Below, piece by piece: positions 7,582 through 16,277 of a DNA stretch of 64,000 bases. This DNA is from Rhodospirillales bacterium (GTDB lineage Bacteria; Pseudomonadota; Alphaproteobacteria; ATCC43930; CGMCC-115725). Location of the stretch: positions 1 to 64,000 of the forward strand of contig DAHUYF010000117.1 in the NCBI GenBank assembly GCA_027315365.1, read 5' to 3'. Below the pieces are notes generated by a model. The model was not told the DNA's origin and did no database searches. It saw only the letters and a program-made list of their open reading frames with translations. Position 1 is the stretch's first letter. Each line of letters starts with the position of its first letter. The translations under genes were made by a program, and so were the position numbers.

Positions 7582-8748
7582 GTGACCGTCCCATCGCCCG
7601 CCCGCGAGACCGCGCTTGCCTCCGACCGCCCGGGCTTCCGCCTGGTGGTCGACGAGACGCTGGCGCTCGATTGCGGCGTGTCGCTGGGCCCCTATACCAT
7701 CGCCTACCAGACCTACGGCCGGCTCAATGCCGACCGCTCCAACGCCATCCTGATCTGCCATGCACTCACCGGCGACCAGTATGTCGCCGAAAAGCATCCC
7801 GTCACCGGCAAGCCGGGCTGGTGGGAGACGCTGGCGGGGCCGGGCAAGGTGCTCGACACGGACCGCTACTATCTCATCTGCGCCAACGTGCTGGGCGGCT
7901 GCATGGGGTCGAGCGGACCGATGGAGATCAACCCCGCCACCGGCACGCCCTGGGGCCTGGGATTCCCGGTGATCACCATCGCCGACATGGTGCGGGCGCA
8001 GACCCGGCTGATCGATCATCTCGGCATCGAAACGTTGTTCTGCGTCATCGGCGGCTCGATGGGCGGCATGCAGGTCCTGCAATGGGCGGCGGCGTTTCCC
8101 GAGCGCGTCTTCGCCGCCGTGCCGATCGCCACGGCGGCGCGGCATTCGGCGCAGAACATCGCCTTTCACGAGGTCGGCCGACAGGCGATCATGGCCGACC
8201 CGCAGTGGTGCCAGGGGAACTATCTCGAGCTGGGACGGCGTCCCGGGCGCGGCCTCGCCGTGGCGCGCATGGCGGCGCACATCACCTATCTCTCGGAGCC
8301 GGCGCTGCACCGCAAATTCGGCCGCAGCCTGCAGGACCGCTCGGCGCTCACCTACGGCTTCGACGCCGATTTCCAGGTGGAGAATTATCTGCGCCACCAA
8401 GGCATCACCTTCGTCGAGCGCTTCGACGCCAACTCCTATCTCTACATCACCCGCGCCTGCGATTATTTCGATCTCGCCGCCGAACATGGCGGCGCGCTGG
8501 CCAACGCCTTCCGCGGCACCAAGACGCGCTTTTGCAGCATCTCCTTCACCAGCGACTGGCTCTATCCCACCTCGGAGAACCGCGCCATCGTCCACGCGCT
8601 GAACGCGGTCGCGGCCAATGTCAGCTTCGTCGAGGTCGAGACCGACAAGGGCCACGACGCGTTCCTGCTGGAGGAGCCGGAATTCTTCGCGACATTGCGC
8701 GGCTTCCTCGACGGCTGCGCCCGCCATCGCGGGCTCGAGACGCCGTGA
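7582..8748 (+). CDS. metX: Homoserine O-acetyltransferase
   Basis: A 388-aa alpha/beta hydrolase-fold acyltransferase that transfers an acyl group from acetyl-CoA (in some members succinyl-CoA) to homoserine, the first committed step of methionine synthesis. Visible motifs are [33 protein letters not shown], the nucleophile elbow [13 protein letters not shown] (Ser159) and the C-terminal catalytic His in [16 protein letters not shown] take GTG at 7582 ([10 protein letters not shown]); a TTG six codons upstream at 7564 is the alternative, and neither has a strong ribosome binding site. The metX stop overlaps the metW start (GTGA), the common alphaproteobacterial metX-metW order. No SAM-II riboswitch was recognised upstream. 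Confidence 0.95.
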   Translation: MTVPSPARETALASDRPGFRLVVDETLALDCGVSLGPYTIAYQTYGRLNADRSNAILICHALTGDQYVAEKHPVTGKPGWWETLAGPGKVLDTDRYYLICANVLGGCMGSSGPMEINPATGTPWGLGFPVITIADMVRAQTRLIDHLGIETLFCVIGGSMGGMQVLQWAAAFPERVFAAVPIATAARHSAQNIAFHEVGRQAIMADPQWCQGNYLELGRRPGRGLAVARMAAHITYLSEPALHRKFGRSLQDRSALTYGFDADFQVENYLRHQGITFVERFDANSYLYITRACDYFDLAAEHGGALANAFRGTKTRFCSISFTSDWLYPTSENRAIVHALNAVAANVSFVEVETDKGHDAFLLEEPEFFATLRGFLDGCARHRGLETP

Positions 8749-9395
8749 GCGCCGACGGCGACCTGCGCGCCGCTCCCGCCAGCGCGCGCCTGCGCGGCGA
8801 TCTGCGCCTGCTGGCCGACATGATCGCAGCCGGCACGCGCGTGCTCGATGTCGGCTGCGGCGACGGCGAGCTGCTCGCCTTCCTGGTCCAGGAAAAAGGC
8901 ATCGACGGACGCGGCATGGAGATATCCCAGTCCGGCGTGAACGCCTGCGTGCGTCACGGGCTGTCGGTGATCCAGGGCGACGCCGATCACGATCTCCAGG
9001 ACTATCCCTCCGACGCCTTCGACTACGTCGTGCTGAGCCAGACGCTGCAGGCGACGCGCCAGCCGCGGCGCGTCGTCGAACATCTGGTGCGCATCGGCCG
9101 GCACGCCATCGTCTCGTTTCCCAATTTCGGGCATTGGCGCATCCGCCTCAACCTGCTGCTCCACGGCCGCATGCCGCGCACGCCGGTGCTGAGCCACGCC
9201 TGGTACGAGACGCCGAACATCCATCTCTGCACCATCCTCGATTTCATCGCGCTGTGCGACGAGCTCGGGGTCGGCATCGAGCGCAGCGTGACGCTCGACC
9301 GCCACGGCCTGCCCTACCGCCTCAAGGCGCAGGGGACGCTGGCCAATCTCATGGCCGAGCAGGCGGTGTTCCTGCTGCGCGGCGCGCGCGGCTAA
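8745..9395 (+). CDS. metW: Methionine biosynthesis protein MetW
   Basis: A 216-aa protein with a class I SAM-methyltransferase-like fold: [15 protein letters not shown] (residues about 33-47), [20 protein letters not shown] and [15 protein letters not shown]. MetW is known to work with MetX in methionine synthesis (it is required for full MetX activity in some proteobacteria); whether it binds SAM as sensor or substrate is unsettled. GTG start at 8745 overlaps the metX stop. The end overlaps the convergent methyltransferase gene by a CTAA shared stop (9392-9395). Confidence 0.95.
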   Translation: MSADGDLRAAPASARLRGDLRLLADMIAAGTRVLDVGCGDGELLAFLVQEKGIDGRGMEISQSGVNACVRHGLSVIQGDADHDLQDYPSDAFDYVVLSQTLQATRQPRRVVEHLVRIGRHAIVSFPNFGHWRIRLNLLLHGRMPRTPVLSHAWYETPNIHLCTILDFIALCDELGVGIERSVTLDRHGLPYRLKAQGTLANLMAEQAVFLLRGARG

Positions 9396-10126
9396 CTTTC
9401 CACCCGCCGCGCTCCGGTGGCGACCGGCAGGTAGGCCGGGCGCCGGCTCTCCTTGCGCTTCAGCGCCGGCTTGGCGTAGAGCTGCTTCGACGCCTCCACC
9501 ACCGAGACGCCGGCGAAGCTGGTGAACCAGCGCTCGCCGACGCGCTCGATCGCCGCCGCCGAGCGCAGCAGCATGCGCGACGCGGTGGGCGGGACCAGCA
9601 GCGCCGTCGACACGCGCTCGGGGGTGAAATCGGCCTCGCGCAGCACGCGCGAGAGCTGCGAGGGCGTGTAGGGATGGCCCTGGCCGAAAGGCGTGCGGTC
9701 GACGCGCGCCCAGATGCCGCGCCGGTTGGGCGCCACCACGAGCAGGCGGCCGCCGCCGGCCATCACCCGCCAAATCTCCTTGAGCAGCGGCCGCGCCTGT
9801 TCGCTGAACTCGAGGCCGTGTACCAGCAGCACGCGGTCGATCGAAAAATCCTGGAGCGGCAATTCGCCTTCATCGGCGAGCGCCACCGCGTTGGGTGCGT
9901 CCTGCGGCCACGCGAGCACGCCTTGCGAGGACGGCATCACCGCCACGACGCGCTCGGCCTCGTCGCGAAACGGCTTGAGATAGGGGGCGGCGTAGCCGAG
10001 GCCAAGCAGACGCATGCCGCGCAGGTCCGGCCAGATCAACCGGATGCGGCGGCGGATCATGCGCCGCGCCACCTGGCCGAGACGGGTCTCGTAGAAATCC
10101 CGGAGATCGATCACGTCGACATACAT
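9392..10126 (-). CDS. Class I SAM-dependent methyltransferase
   Basis: A 244-aa protein with a degenerate methyltransferase fold: MRLLGLGYAAPYLKPFRDEA replaces the usual glycine-rich motif I, and VLLVHGLEFSEQARPLLKEI followed by VMAGGGRLLVVAPNRRGIWA matches motifs IV-V of the Methyltransf_11 family. Alphaproteobacterial relatives often lie near a hydroxyacylglutathione hydrolase gene; here the neighbour is a GST gene on the other strand. Substrate unknown. The start MYVDVIDL at 10126 is the first in-frame ATG before the conserved region. It converges on metW with a 4-bp stop overlap. Confidence 0.82.
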   Translation of the reverse strand: MYVDVIDLRDFYETRLGQVARRMIRRRIRLIWPDLRGMRLLGLGYAAPYLKPFRDEAERVVAVMPSSQGVLAWPQDAPNAVALADEGELPLQDFSIDRVLLVHGLEFSEQARPLLKEIWRVMAGGGRLLVVAPNRRGIWARVDRTPFGQGHPYTPSQLSRVLREADFTPERVSTALLVPPTASRMLLRSAAAIERVGERWFTSFAGVSVVEASKQLYAKPALKRKESRRPAYLPVATGARRVES

Positions 10127-10304
10127 GTCGAGAGTGTAGCATGGTCCGCCACGGCAAATTAGGTTAACCTCCGGAAGCCTGCCGCAGAGAGCCCCGCCCG
10201 AGCGCACCATCCGCCGGTCCGCGACGCCTCGGACGATGCGGCGCGGCGCGGCGGCGCAATGACGAATTCTCAATCGCTCCGTGCAGAAGATCGGGAGTCA
10301 ACCA

Positions 10305-10925
10305 ATGAAGCTTCGCTATTCCCCCACCTCTCCCTACGTGCGCAAGGTCATGGTCGTGGCGCTGGAGACCGGCCTCGCCGAGCGCATCGAACGCATCCCG
10401 ACCATGGTCGCGCCGACCAAGCCCAACGACGAAGTGGCGCGCGAGAACCCGCTGGTGAAGGTGCCGGCGCTCACCACCGATGACGGGCTCGTGCTCTACG
10501 ATTCGCCGGTGATCTGCGAGTATCTCGACACGCTGCATGCCGGGCCGAAGCTGTTTCCGGCCGCCGGCCAGGCGCGCTGGCTGGCGCTCAGGCAGCAGGC
10601 GCTGGGCGACGGCATCCTCGATGCCGCCATCCTCGGCCGCTACGAGATCCTGCGGCCGAAGGAGTATCAGTGGCCGGACTGGATCGACGCGCAGCTGCGC
10701 AAGGTGCGCGGCGCGCTCGGTGCGCTGGAGATCGAGGTCGAGGCGGGTGAGCTTGGCGGTCCGATCGGCATCGGCCAGATCACCATCGCCTGCGCGCTCG
10801 GCTATCTCGACTTCCGCTATGCCAGCGAGGAGTGGCGCGGCAAGCACCGCCGGCTCGCCGCCTGGTTCGACGAGTTCTCCAAGCGCAAATCGATCGAGCT
10901 GACCAGGCCGAAAGACCCGGCATGA
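10305..10925 (+). CDS. Glutathione S-transferase family protein
   Basis: A 206-aa protein with a thioredoxin-like N-terminal domain (MKLRYSPTSPYVRKVMVVAL, then NPLVKVPAL and DSPVICEYLD, the gamma-glutamyl-binding cis-Pro and DSxxI region) and an all-helical C-terminal domain. GSTs conjugate or reduce with glutathione in the cytoplasm; the SPTSPYVRK loop suggests a Ser-type active site. The start at 10305 fits the fold's first strand. Its stop overlaps the start of a truncated cupin gene (ATGA), suggesting the two once formed an operon. Confidence 0.9.
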   Translation: MKLRYSPTSPYVRKVMVVALETGLAERIERIPTMVAPTKPNDEVARENPLVKVPALTTDDGLVLYDSPVICEYLDTLHAGPKLFPAAGQARWLALRQQALGDGILDAAILGRYEILRPKEYQWPDWIDAQLRKVRGALGALEIEVEAGELGGPIGIGQITIACALGYLDFRYASEEWRGKHRRLAAWFDEFSKRKSIELTRPKDPA

Positions 10926-11071
10926 CGCTCCTCGGGGCCGAGCAGGCGATCGCCGCGATCGGCCTCGAACCGCATCCCGAAGGCGGCCATTTCCGCGAGA
11001 CCTTTCGCGGCGGTTGGGCGCCTTTGGCAAACCCGCGCGGCGGGTTCGTCCGCGGCGGCGGGCTGGCCTAA
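10922..11071 (+). pseudogene. Truncated DUF985-type cupin (5' fragment)
   Basis: A 49-aa frame. The first 31 residues (MTLLGAEQAIAAIGLEPHPEGGHFRETFRG) match the N-terminus of DUF985 cupin proteins (LxLxPHPEGGxFRE), which are normally about 140-170 aa. The conservation then stops abruptly and the frame ends after an unrelated WAPLANPRGGFVRGGGLA. The start overlaps the GST stop (ATGA). The broken 3' side abuts the convergent lipase-like gene, with a CTAA overlap. Most likely a deletion remnant left when the downstream DNA was joined. Confidence 0.7.
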
Positions 11072-11994
11072 GCCACCACCCCATCGAGCCAGCCGATGAG
11101 GTCGCGGGTGATCTCGTCGCGATTGAGCTCGTTGAACAGCTCATGGCGGCAGTCGGGATAGAAGCGGTGCGTCACCCGCTCGAGCCCGGCGGCACGGTAG
11201 GCTGCGAGGAGCTGGGTCACGCTCCTGGTGTTCTCACCCACGGGGTCGCGGCTACCGGCGATGACATGGATGGGAAGCCGCTTGGGAATGCGCGCCTGCC
11301 GCGCCGGAGCGGTGACGTCGCCGAGCGCATCGAGCATGTCGATCCAGAGCTGCACGGTGGCGGGAAAGCCGCAGAGGGGATCGGCGACGTAGTTGTCGAT
11401 CTCGGCGGCGTCGCGCGACAGCCAGTCGAAGGCGGTGCGTGCCGGCGCAAACTGCTTGTTGAAGGCGCCGAAGCTCAGCGCGTGGATGAGCGGGCTGCGG
11501 CCGCGCGCCCCCAGCCGCCAGCGCTCGATCCGGGCGACCAGGCGACCCGCCGAGGCGAGCGCGCCGGGTCGGCCGCCGGAGCCCGACAGCACCGCGCCGG
11601 CAAGCTCGTTGCCGCGCTCGCTGATGAAGTGCTGCGCCATGAACGAGCCCATGGAATGGCCGAGGAGCAGGAGCGGTAGTCCCGGGTGCTCGGCGGCCAT
11701 GCGGCAATGAAGCTGGCCGAGATCGTCGATGCAGCGGCGCCAGCCCGCGCGCTCGGCGAAGAAGCCCAGCTCCGCCGGCGTCGGCGCGGTGCGGCCATGG
11801 CCGCGATGGTCGCCGGCATAGACCGCGTAGCCGGCGCCGGTCAGTGCCGCGGCCAGCCGCGCATAGCGGCCGACATGCTCGGCCAGCCCGTGCGCGATCT
11901 GGAGCGCCGCCTTGGGCGCGCCCTCCGGCAGCCAGGCATGGACGAAGCGCGCCGCCCCGTCGGGCGCGGCGAGCGTGAAGGTCGTGCCGCGCAC
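11068..11994 (-). CDS. Alpha/beta hydrolase, monoacylglycerol lipase/lysophospholipase-like
   Basis: A 308-aa hydrolase. ALQIAHGLAEHVGRYARLA and YAGDHRGHGRT are hallmarks of the Hydrolase_4 (lysophospholipase L2/monoacylglycerol lipase) group; the nucleophile is in LLGHSMGSFMAQ, the acid probably in AGSRDPVG and the His in CRHELFNE. It would hydrolyse lipid or PHA-oligomer-like esters. GTG at 11994 is taken as start because GGGGGGA lies 7 bases upstream and the family begins there. It is last in the minus-strand series after phaB, suggesting co-expression with PHA genes. Stops overlap with the cupin remnant. Confidence 0.86.
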   Translation of the reverse strand: MRGTTFTLAAPDGAARFVHAWLPEGAPKAALQIAHGLAEHVGRYARLAAALTGAGYAVYAGDHRGHGRTAPTPAELGFFAERAGWRRCIDDLGQLHCRMAAEHPGLPLLLLGHSMGSFMAQHFISERGNELAGAVLSGSGGRPGALASAGRLVARIERWRLGARGRSPLIHALSFGAFNKQFAPARTAFDWLSRDAAEIDNYVADPLCGFPATVQLWIDMLDALGDVTAPARQARIPKRLPIHVIAGSRDPVGENTRSVTQLLAAYRAAGLERVTHRFYPDCRHELFNELNRDEITRDLIGWLDGVVA

Positions 11995-12017
11995 CCGCGT
12001 CCCCCCGGACCGCAAGC

Positions 12018-12740
12018 CTAATACATGTGCTGGCCGCCGTTGATCGACATGGTCGAACCCGTCAGGAACCCGCCCTCGTCCGACACCAGGAACAGCACGC
12101 CGCGGGCGATTTCGGTCGCGTGGCCGAGGCGCCCCACCGGAATGCGCGCGATGATCTTGTCGAGCACGTTCTGCGGCACGGCGCGGACCATGTCGGTATC
12201 GATATAGCCGGGCGCGATCGCGTTCACCGTGACGCCGCGGCCCGCCCCTTCCTGGGCGAGCGCCTTGGTGAAGCCGTGGATGCCGGATTTGGCGGCGGCG
12301 TAATTCACCTGGCCGTATTGCCCCGCCTGGCCGTTGATCGAGCCGATATTGACGATGCGGCCGAAGCCGCGCTCGCGCATGCCCTCGATCACCAGCCGGC
12401 ACATGTTGAAGCAGGAGGTCAGGTTCGTCGCGATCACCTGGCCCCACTGCTCCGGCGTCATCTTGTGCAGCACCGCGTCGCGGGTGATGCCGGCATTGTT
12501 GACCAGAATCTCGACCGCCCCGAGCTCCTGCTCGATGCGCTTGACCCCGGCTTCGCAGGCCTTGAAATCGCCGACATCGAATTTGTAGGCGGTAATACCG
12601 GTTTCCTGCGTGAAGCGCCGCGCCGCCTCGTCATCGCCGGCGTAATTCGCCGCCACCTTGTTGCCGGCGTCCCTGAGCGCCACCGAGATCGCCCGCCCGA
12701 TGCCGCGCGTTCCGCCCGTCACCACCGCTACCCGTGCCAT
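12018..12740 (-). CDS. phaB: Acetoacetyl-CoA reductase
   Basis: A 240-aa short-chain dehydrogenase with VAVVTGGTRGIGRAIS (NADPH site), NNAGITRDAVLHKM, the catalytic Ser in IVNIGSINGQAGQYGQVNY and Tyr/Lys in NYAAAKSG. The GSINGQAGQYGQ.NYAAAKSG.HGFTKALAQE signature is that of PhaB rather than FabG. It reduces acetoacetyl-CoA to (R)-3-hydroxybutyryl-CoA for PHB synthesis. It lies 82 bp downstream of phaA on the same strand and 23 bp upstream of the lipase-like gene. Confidence 0.95.
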   Translation of the reverse strand: MARVAVVTGGTRGIGRAISVALRDAGNKVAANYAGDDEAARRFTQETGITAYKFDVGDFKACEAGVKRIEQELGAVEILVNNAGITRDAVLHKMTPEQWGQVIATNLTSCFNMCRLVIEGMRERGFGRIVNIGSINGQAGQYGQVNYAAAKSGIHGFTKALAQEGAGRGVTVNAIAPGYIDTDMVRAVPQNVLDKIIARIPVGRLGHATEIARGVLFLVSDEGGFLTGSTMSINGGQHMY

Positions 12741-12822
12741 GGTCTCCTCCCTATGCCGTTGCCGGCCGCCGCCGCGGATTGGCCCGTCGCCGCGCCTTCC
12801 GCAGACAGGTTACTCCAAGCGC

Positions 12823-13998
12823 TCAACCGCGCTCCACGCACATAGCAATTCCCATGCCGCCGCCGATACAGAGCGTCGCCAGCCCGCGCTTGGCATTGCG
12901 CCTCTGCAACTCGTGCAGCAGGGTCACCAGGACGCGCGTCCCCGAGGCGCCGATGGGATGGCCGAGCGCGATGGCGCCGCCATTCACGTTCACCTTTTCG
13001 GGATCCCAGCCCATGTCCTTGTTGACGGCGCAGGCCTGCGCGGCAAAAGCCTCGTTGGCCTCGATCAGGTCGAGATCGTCGGCCTTCCAGCCGGCACGCT
13101 TCAGCGCCAGCCGGCTTGCCGGGATCGGCCCCGAGCCCATCACCGCTGGATCGACCCCGGCGGTCGCCCAGGCGACGATGCGGGCCAACGGCTTGGCGCC
13201 GCGGCGCTGCGCCTCGTCGGCGCTCATCAGCACCACCGCCGCGGCGCCGTCATTGATGCCGGAGGCGTTGCCGGCGGTGACGGTGCCGTTCTTGTCGAAG
13301 GCCGGCCGCAGCTTGGCCAGCGCGTCCATCGTCGTGCCGTGCTTGGGGTACTCGTCGGCATCGACCAGCACGTCGCCCTTGCGCCCGGCGATCTTCACCG
13401 GCGTGATTTCCTCCTTGAACCGGCCGGCCTTCTGCGCCGCCTCGGCGCGCTCCTGCGAGCGTTGGGCGAGCTGATCCTGCTGCTCGCGCGTGATCTGCCA
13501 GCGCTGCGCCACGTTCTCGGCGGTATTGCCCATGTGATAGCCGTTGAAGGCATCCCACAGCCCGTCCCTGATCATTGTATCGACAAGGTCGGTGTTGCCC
13601 ATCTTGACGCCGTTGCGCAGATGGACGCAATGCGGCGCGCGGCTCATGCTCTCATGGCCGCCGGCGACCACGATCGCGCTGTCGCCGGTGCGAAGCGCCT
13701 GAAAGCCGAGCGCCACGGTGCGCAGGCCGGAGCCGCAGACCTGGTTCACGGTATAGGCGGTCGCCTCGGGCGGGATGCCGGCGGCGATGGCCGCCTGGCG
13801 TGCCGGGTTCATGCCCTCGCCGGCGCCGAGGATCTGGCCCATGATGACCTCGGAGACCTCCTTGGCATCGACATTGGCCCGGCGCATCGCCTCGGCGATG
13901 GCGATCTGCCCCAGGTAATGCGCGGGGACGGCACTCAAGCTGCCGTTGAAGGAGCCGATCGGGGTGCGCACCGCGCCGGCAATGACGATTTCGCTCAT
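12823..13998 (-). CDS. phaA: Acetyl-CoA acetyltransferase (beta-ketothiolase)
   Basis: A 391-aa thiolase. Motifs: [17 protein letters not shown] (residues 6-22), the acyl-accepting Cys88 in [22 protein letters not shown], and the C-terminal catalytic segments [14 protein letters not shown] (His) and [10 protein letters not shown] (Cys). It condenses two acetyl-CoA to acetoacetyl-CoA in the cytoplasm. Full length for the family. Together with phaB downstream it supplies monomers for PHB; it is separated from the upstream PhaC-like gene by a hairpin-containing 124-bp gap. Confidence 0.96.
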   Translation of the reverse strand: MSEIVIAGAVRTPIGSFNGSLSAVPAHYLGQIAIAEAMRRANVDAKEVSEVIMGQILGAGEGMNPARQAAIAAGIPPEATAYTVNQVCGSGLRTVALGFQALRTGDSAIVVAGGHESMSRAPHCVHLRNGVKMGNTDLVDTMIRDGLWDAFNGYHMGNTAENVAQRWQITREQQDQLAQRSQERAEAAQKAGRFKEEITPVKIAGRKGDVLVDADEYPKHGTTMDALAKLRPAFDKNGTVTAGNASGINDGAAAVVLMSADEAQRRGAKPLARIVAWATAGVDPAVMGSGPIPASRLALKRAGWKADDLDLIEANEAFAAQACAVNKDMGWDPEKVNVNGGAIALGHPIGASGTRVLVTLLHELQRRNAKRGLATLCIGGGMGIAMCVERG

Positions 13999-14052
13999 CG
14001 GGACATCCTCGTGCTGGGGGGCTCGCTATCCTCTCTTACATAGACCTCGGCA

Positions 14053-14070
14053 GCGGGTTTGGAAACCCGC
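14053..14070 (-). terminator. Hairpin between PhaC-like gene and phaA
   Basis: Perfect 8-bp stem GCGGGTTT/AAACCCGC with a 2-nt loop, 53 bp past the stop of the PhaC-like gene. No T-run follows on either strand, so it may attenuate rather than stop transcription into phaA. Confidence 0.4.
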
Positions 14071-14122
14071 CGCGAGGGCGATGTCAGGCTAAGGCCGCCG
14101 GGCCGGCGCGACATGATCTGGA

Positions 14123-15352
14123 TCAAGCCGGCCGCCTCGCGGGAACCGCCGTGCGCCGCAGCCACTGCGCCATCGGTGCCCAGACCACCCCCGGCGCCTC
14201 GCGCGCCACGACCATGCCGATATGGCCGAGCGGCGGCGCCAGCCGTTCCGCCGTCGGCAACAGCTCGGCGAGCGCGCCGGCGGTCTTCGGCGGCACGATA
14301 CGATCCTGCGCCGGCAGGACGACGAGGCTCGGCCGCTCGACGCGCTGCGGCAGCACCGCCCGGCCGGCGATGCGCCAGCGCCCGCGCCCCGGCGTGTTGG
14401 CGCCGTACCAACCGCCCAGGCAGTCGCGCGCCACCGGCAGCGCCAGCGGCACGCCGTCATTGAGCCAATCCTCGAGGGCGACGAAGTCGCGCTCCTCGGG
14501 GCAGCCCGGAGCGAGGGCGGCGAAGCGCGAGAATTTACGCAGCGCCAGCAGCGGGTCGAGCGCCGCGAACAGCGCCTGCAGCAGATCGACCGGGACCTCG
14601 CCGAGTGCCGCGAAGCTGCGCGTCAGCGGCTCGGTCATTCCGCCCAGCAGCCGCGCCTGGCCGGCGCGCTCGGCGTGGAAGTCCCAGGGCGTCGCCAGCA
14701 GCGCCAGCGAGGCGACGAGGCCCGGCCGGCGGTCGGCGAGCGCCAGCGCCAGAAGCCCGCCCATGCAGTAGCCGAGGACGGCAAAGGGCGCCCCGGCCAG
14801 CGACGACGCCGCCGCCGCCGCGGCCTCCAGCCGGCCGGCGACATAATCGGTGAGATCGAAACCGCGCTCGAGCGGGCCGGGCTTGCCCCAATCGACCAGC
14901 AGCGGCCGCAGCCCCTCGCCGGCAAGAAAGCGCAGCAGGCTCTTGTCCTCGGCGAGATCGAGAATATAGGCGCGGTTGATCAGCGACGGCACCACCAGCA
15001 CCGGCAGCCCGCGGCCGGCGCCGTAATCCAGCAGGCGCGTCGAGCCCTCCTGCCAGAGCACCGGTGGCTCGTCCAGGTCGCGGCGGTAGGGATGCCGTCG
15101 GTAGCGCTCGAGCCCGTTCAGGAACCCCTCGCCGCGGATCCGCAGCTCGGCATCGACGGCGGCGGCGAAGGCCTCAGCGGCGACGGGCTCGAGGCTTTGC
15201 CGGAGCGCGTTTGCCGCGGGCAGGAGTTCGGGCCTCCAGGGCAGCAAGCCGTCCCTCAAGAGCGGCAAGGCGGCCCGCGAGCTCATCCAGAGCGTCGCCG
15301 CACTGGCGAGATGAAGCGGCAGCGGCCGCGGCCCCTGACGCGGCGCCGTCAT
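14123..15352 (-). CDS. Short PHA synthase-like alpha/beta hydrolase
   Basis: A 409-aa protein. It carries the PHA-synthase lipase-box variant GYCMGG (Cys196), Asp350 in LPAQDRIVPP and His377 in LGHIGMVVAREA, i.e. a complete Cys-Asp-His triad in PhaC spacing, plus VPSLINRAYILDL and LLVDWGKPG typical of PhaC. Class I synthases are near 590 aa; this lacks most of the N-terminal domain and is nearer in size to class III PhaC. It may polymerise hydroxyacyl-CoA or act as a related esterase. The start MTAPRQGPRPLPLHL at 15352 lies 179 bases inside the upstream gene in another frame (see findings). Confidence 0.85.
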   Translation of the reverse strand: MTAPRQGPRPLPLHLASAATLWMSSRAALPLLRDGLLPWRPELLPAANALRQSLEPVAAEAFAAAVDAELRIRGEGFLNGLERYRRHPYRRDLDEPPVLWQEGSTRLLDYGAGRGLPVLVVPSLINRAYILDLAEDKSLLRFLAGEGLRPLLVDWGKPGPLERGFDLTDYVAGRLEAAAAAASSLAGAPFAVLGYCMGGLLALALADRRPGLVASLALLATPWDFHAERAGQARLLGGMTEPLTRSFAALGEVPVDLLQALFAALDPLLALRKFSRFAALAPGCPEERDFVALEDWLNDGVPLALPVARDCLGGWYGANTPGRGRWRIAGRAVLPQRVERPSLVVLPAQDRIVPPKTAGALAELLPTAERLAPPLGHIGMVVAREAPGVVWAPMAQWLRRTAVPARRPA

Positions 15353-15518
15353 GCCGGCCCACACCAAAGGCGGGCGCCCATGCGTTCGGCGCAAGTCCAG
15401 CGAGCAGCCGGGCAAGGCTGTCCGCGAGGTCGGGGTCGGCCGCCACGGCGATCAGCTGCTCCTGCCATAGGTCGAGATACCTCTTGGCCAGGCTCGCGAG
15501 GTCCGGCGGTTCCGCCAT
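15174..15518 (-). CDS. Small helical protein, possible PHA-synthase partner
   Basis: A 114-aa protein, not assignable to a named family by me. The N-terminus (MAEPPDLASLAKRYLDLWQE) and the heptad-like segment ALDELAGRLAALEGRLAALE (about residues 78-97) followed by a basic tail (ARGKRAPAKPRARRR) recall phasin or PhaE-type coiled coils. Its last 59 codons overlap the start of the PhaC-like gene in a different frame. It lies upstream of that gene on the same strand and divergent from phaR. A subunit or granule-associated partner of the synthase-like protein is an inference from context. Confidence 0.62.
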   Translation of the reverse strand: MAEPPDLASLAKRYLDLWQEQLIAVAADPDLADSLARLLAGLAPNAWAPAFGVGRHDGAASGAAAAAASSRQCGDALDELAGRLAALEGRLAALEARTPARGKRAPAKPRARRR

Positions 15519-15573
15519 GGCGCCGGAGTATATCGGCGCCCCCGCGCAAATTCCAGCGACCGCAGCGGTCACT

Positions 15574-15584
15574 CTGCATTGCAG
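15574..15584. promoter_or_regulatory. Candidate PhaR operator CTGC-N3-GCAG
   Basis: CTGCATTGCAG, a perfect dyad, lies in the divergent region between the small PHA gene and phaR. CTGC-N3-GCAG is, from memory, the reported binding motif of PhaR in Rhodobacter sphaeroides. A nearby GCTGC half-site (about 15599-15604) adds to it. Suggests autoregulation. Confidence 0.5.
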
Positions 15585-15662
15585 CATCGCATCGAGAATG
15601 CTGCTATGCTCATTTCTTTGGCAGTGACCGCCGCGGGCGCAGCGGTGGAAGGGATACGGGAC

Positions 15663-16277
15663 ATGGATGAGCAAGGTGGGGCGCAAACACCCCCAGTGGT
15701 GATCAAGAAATATGCGAACCGCCGGCTCTACAATACGGCGACCAGCAGCTACGTGACGCTCGACGACCTCTCGCACATGGTCAAGGAAGGCCGCGACTTC
15801 GTGGTTTTCGACGCCAAGACCGGCGAGGAGATCACCCGCGCCGTGCTCACCCAGATCATCGTCGAGGAGGAGCAGAAGGGGCAGAACCTGCTGCCCATCA
15901 GCTTCCTGCGTCAGCTCATCAGCCTCTATGGCGACAGCATGCAATGGCTGGTGCCCCGATATCTCGAGCATGCGATGGCGACCTTCGCCCGCAATCAGGA
16001 GCAGATGCGCAAGAACCTGCAGGACACCCTCGGCGGCCTCTTCCCCTTCGGCCCGCTGGAGGAAATGGGCAAGCAGAACCTGGCGCTGTTCGAGAAGACG
16101 ATGAAGATGTTCACGCCCTTCCCCGGCGTACCCGGCGCCGGCCCGCGACCGGCCGACAAGCCGACCGAGACGCCGCCATCGGAGGCGAGCCTCAAGGACC
16201 TCACCGACAAGCTCAACACGCTGCAGCAGCAGATCGACGCGCTGAGCAAGGACAAGAAAGAGGACCGGAAGGAGTAG
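15663..16277 (+). CDS. phaR: Polyhydroxyalkanoate synthesis regulator PhaR
   Basis: A 204-aa protein. The N-terminal domain VVIKKYANRRLYNTATSSYV (residues 12-31) with LDDLSHMVKEGRDFVVFDAK is the DNA- and PHB-binding PHB_acc_N domain; LPISFLRQLISLYGDSMQ starts the PHB_acc repeat region. The C-terminus (LKDLTDKLNTLQQQIDALSK) is a coiled coil. PhaR represses phasin and PHA genes and is released when it binds nascent PHB granules. ATG at 15663 is chosen; an open frame extends upstream but without conservation. A CTGC-N3-GCAG dyad lies about 80 bp upstream. The gene abuts the convergent GGDEF-EAL gene with no base between stop codons. Confidence 0.95.
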   Translation: MDEQGGAQTPPVVIKKYANRRLYNTATSSYVTLDDLSHMVKEGRDFVVFDAKTGEEITRAVLTQIIVEEEQKGQNLLPISFLRQLISLYGDSMQWLVPRYLEHAMATFARNQEQMRKNLQDTLGGLFPFGPLEEMGKQNLALFEKTMKMFTPFPGVPGAGPRPADKPTETPPSEASLKDLTDKLNTLQQQIDALSKDKKEDRKE

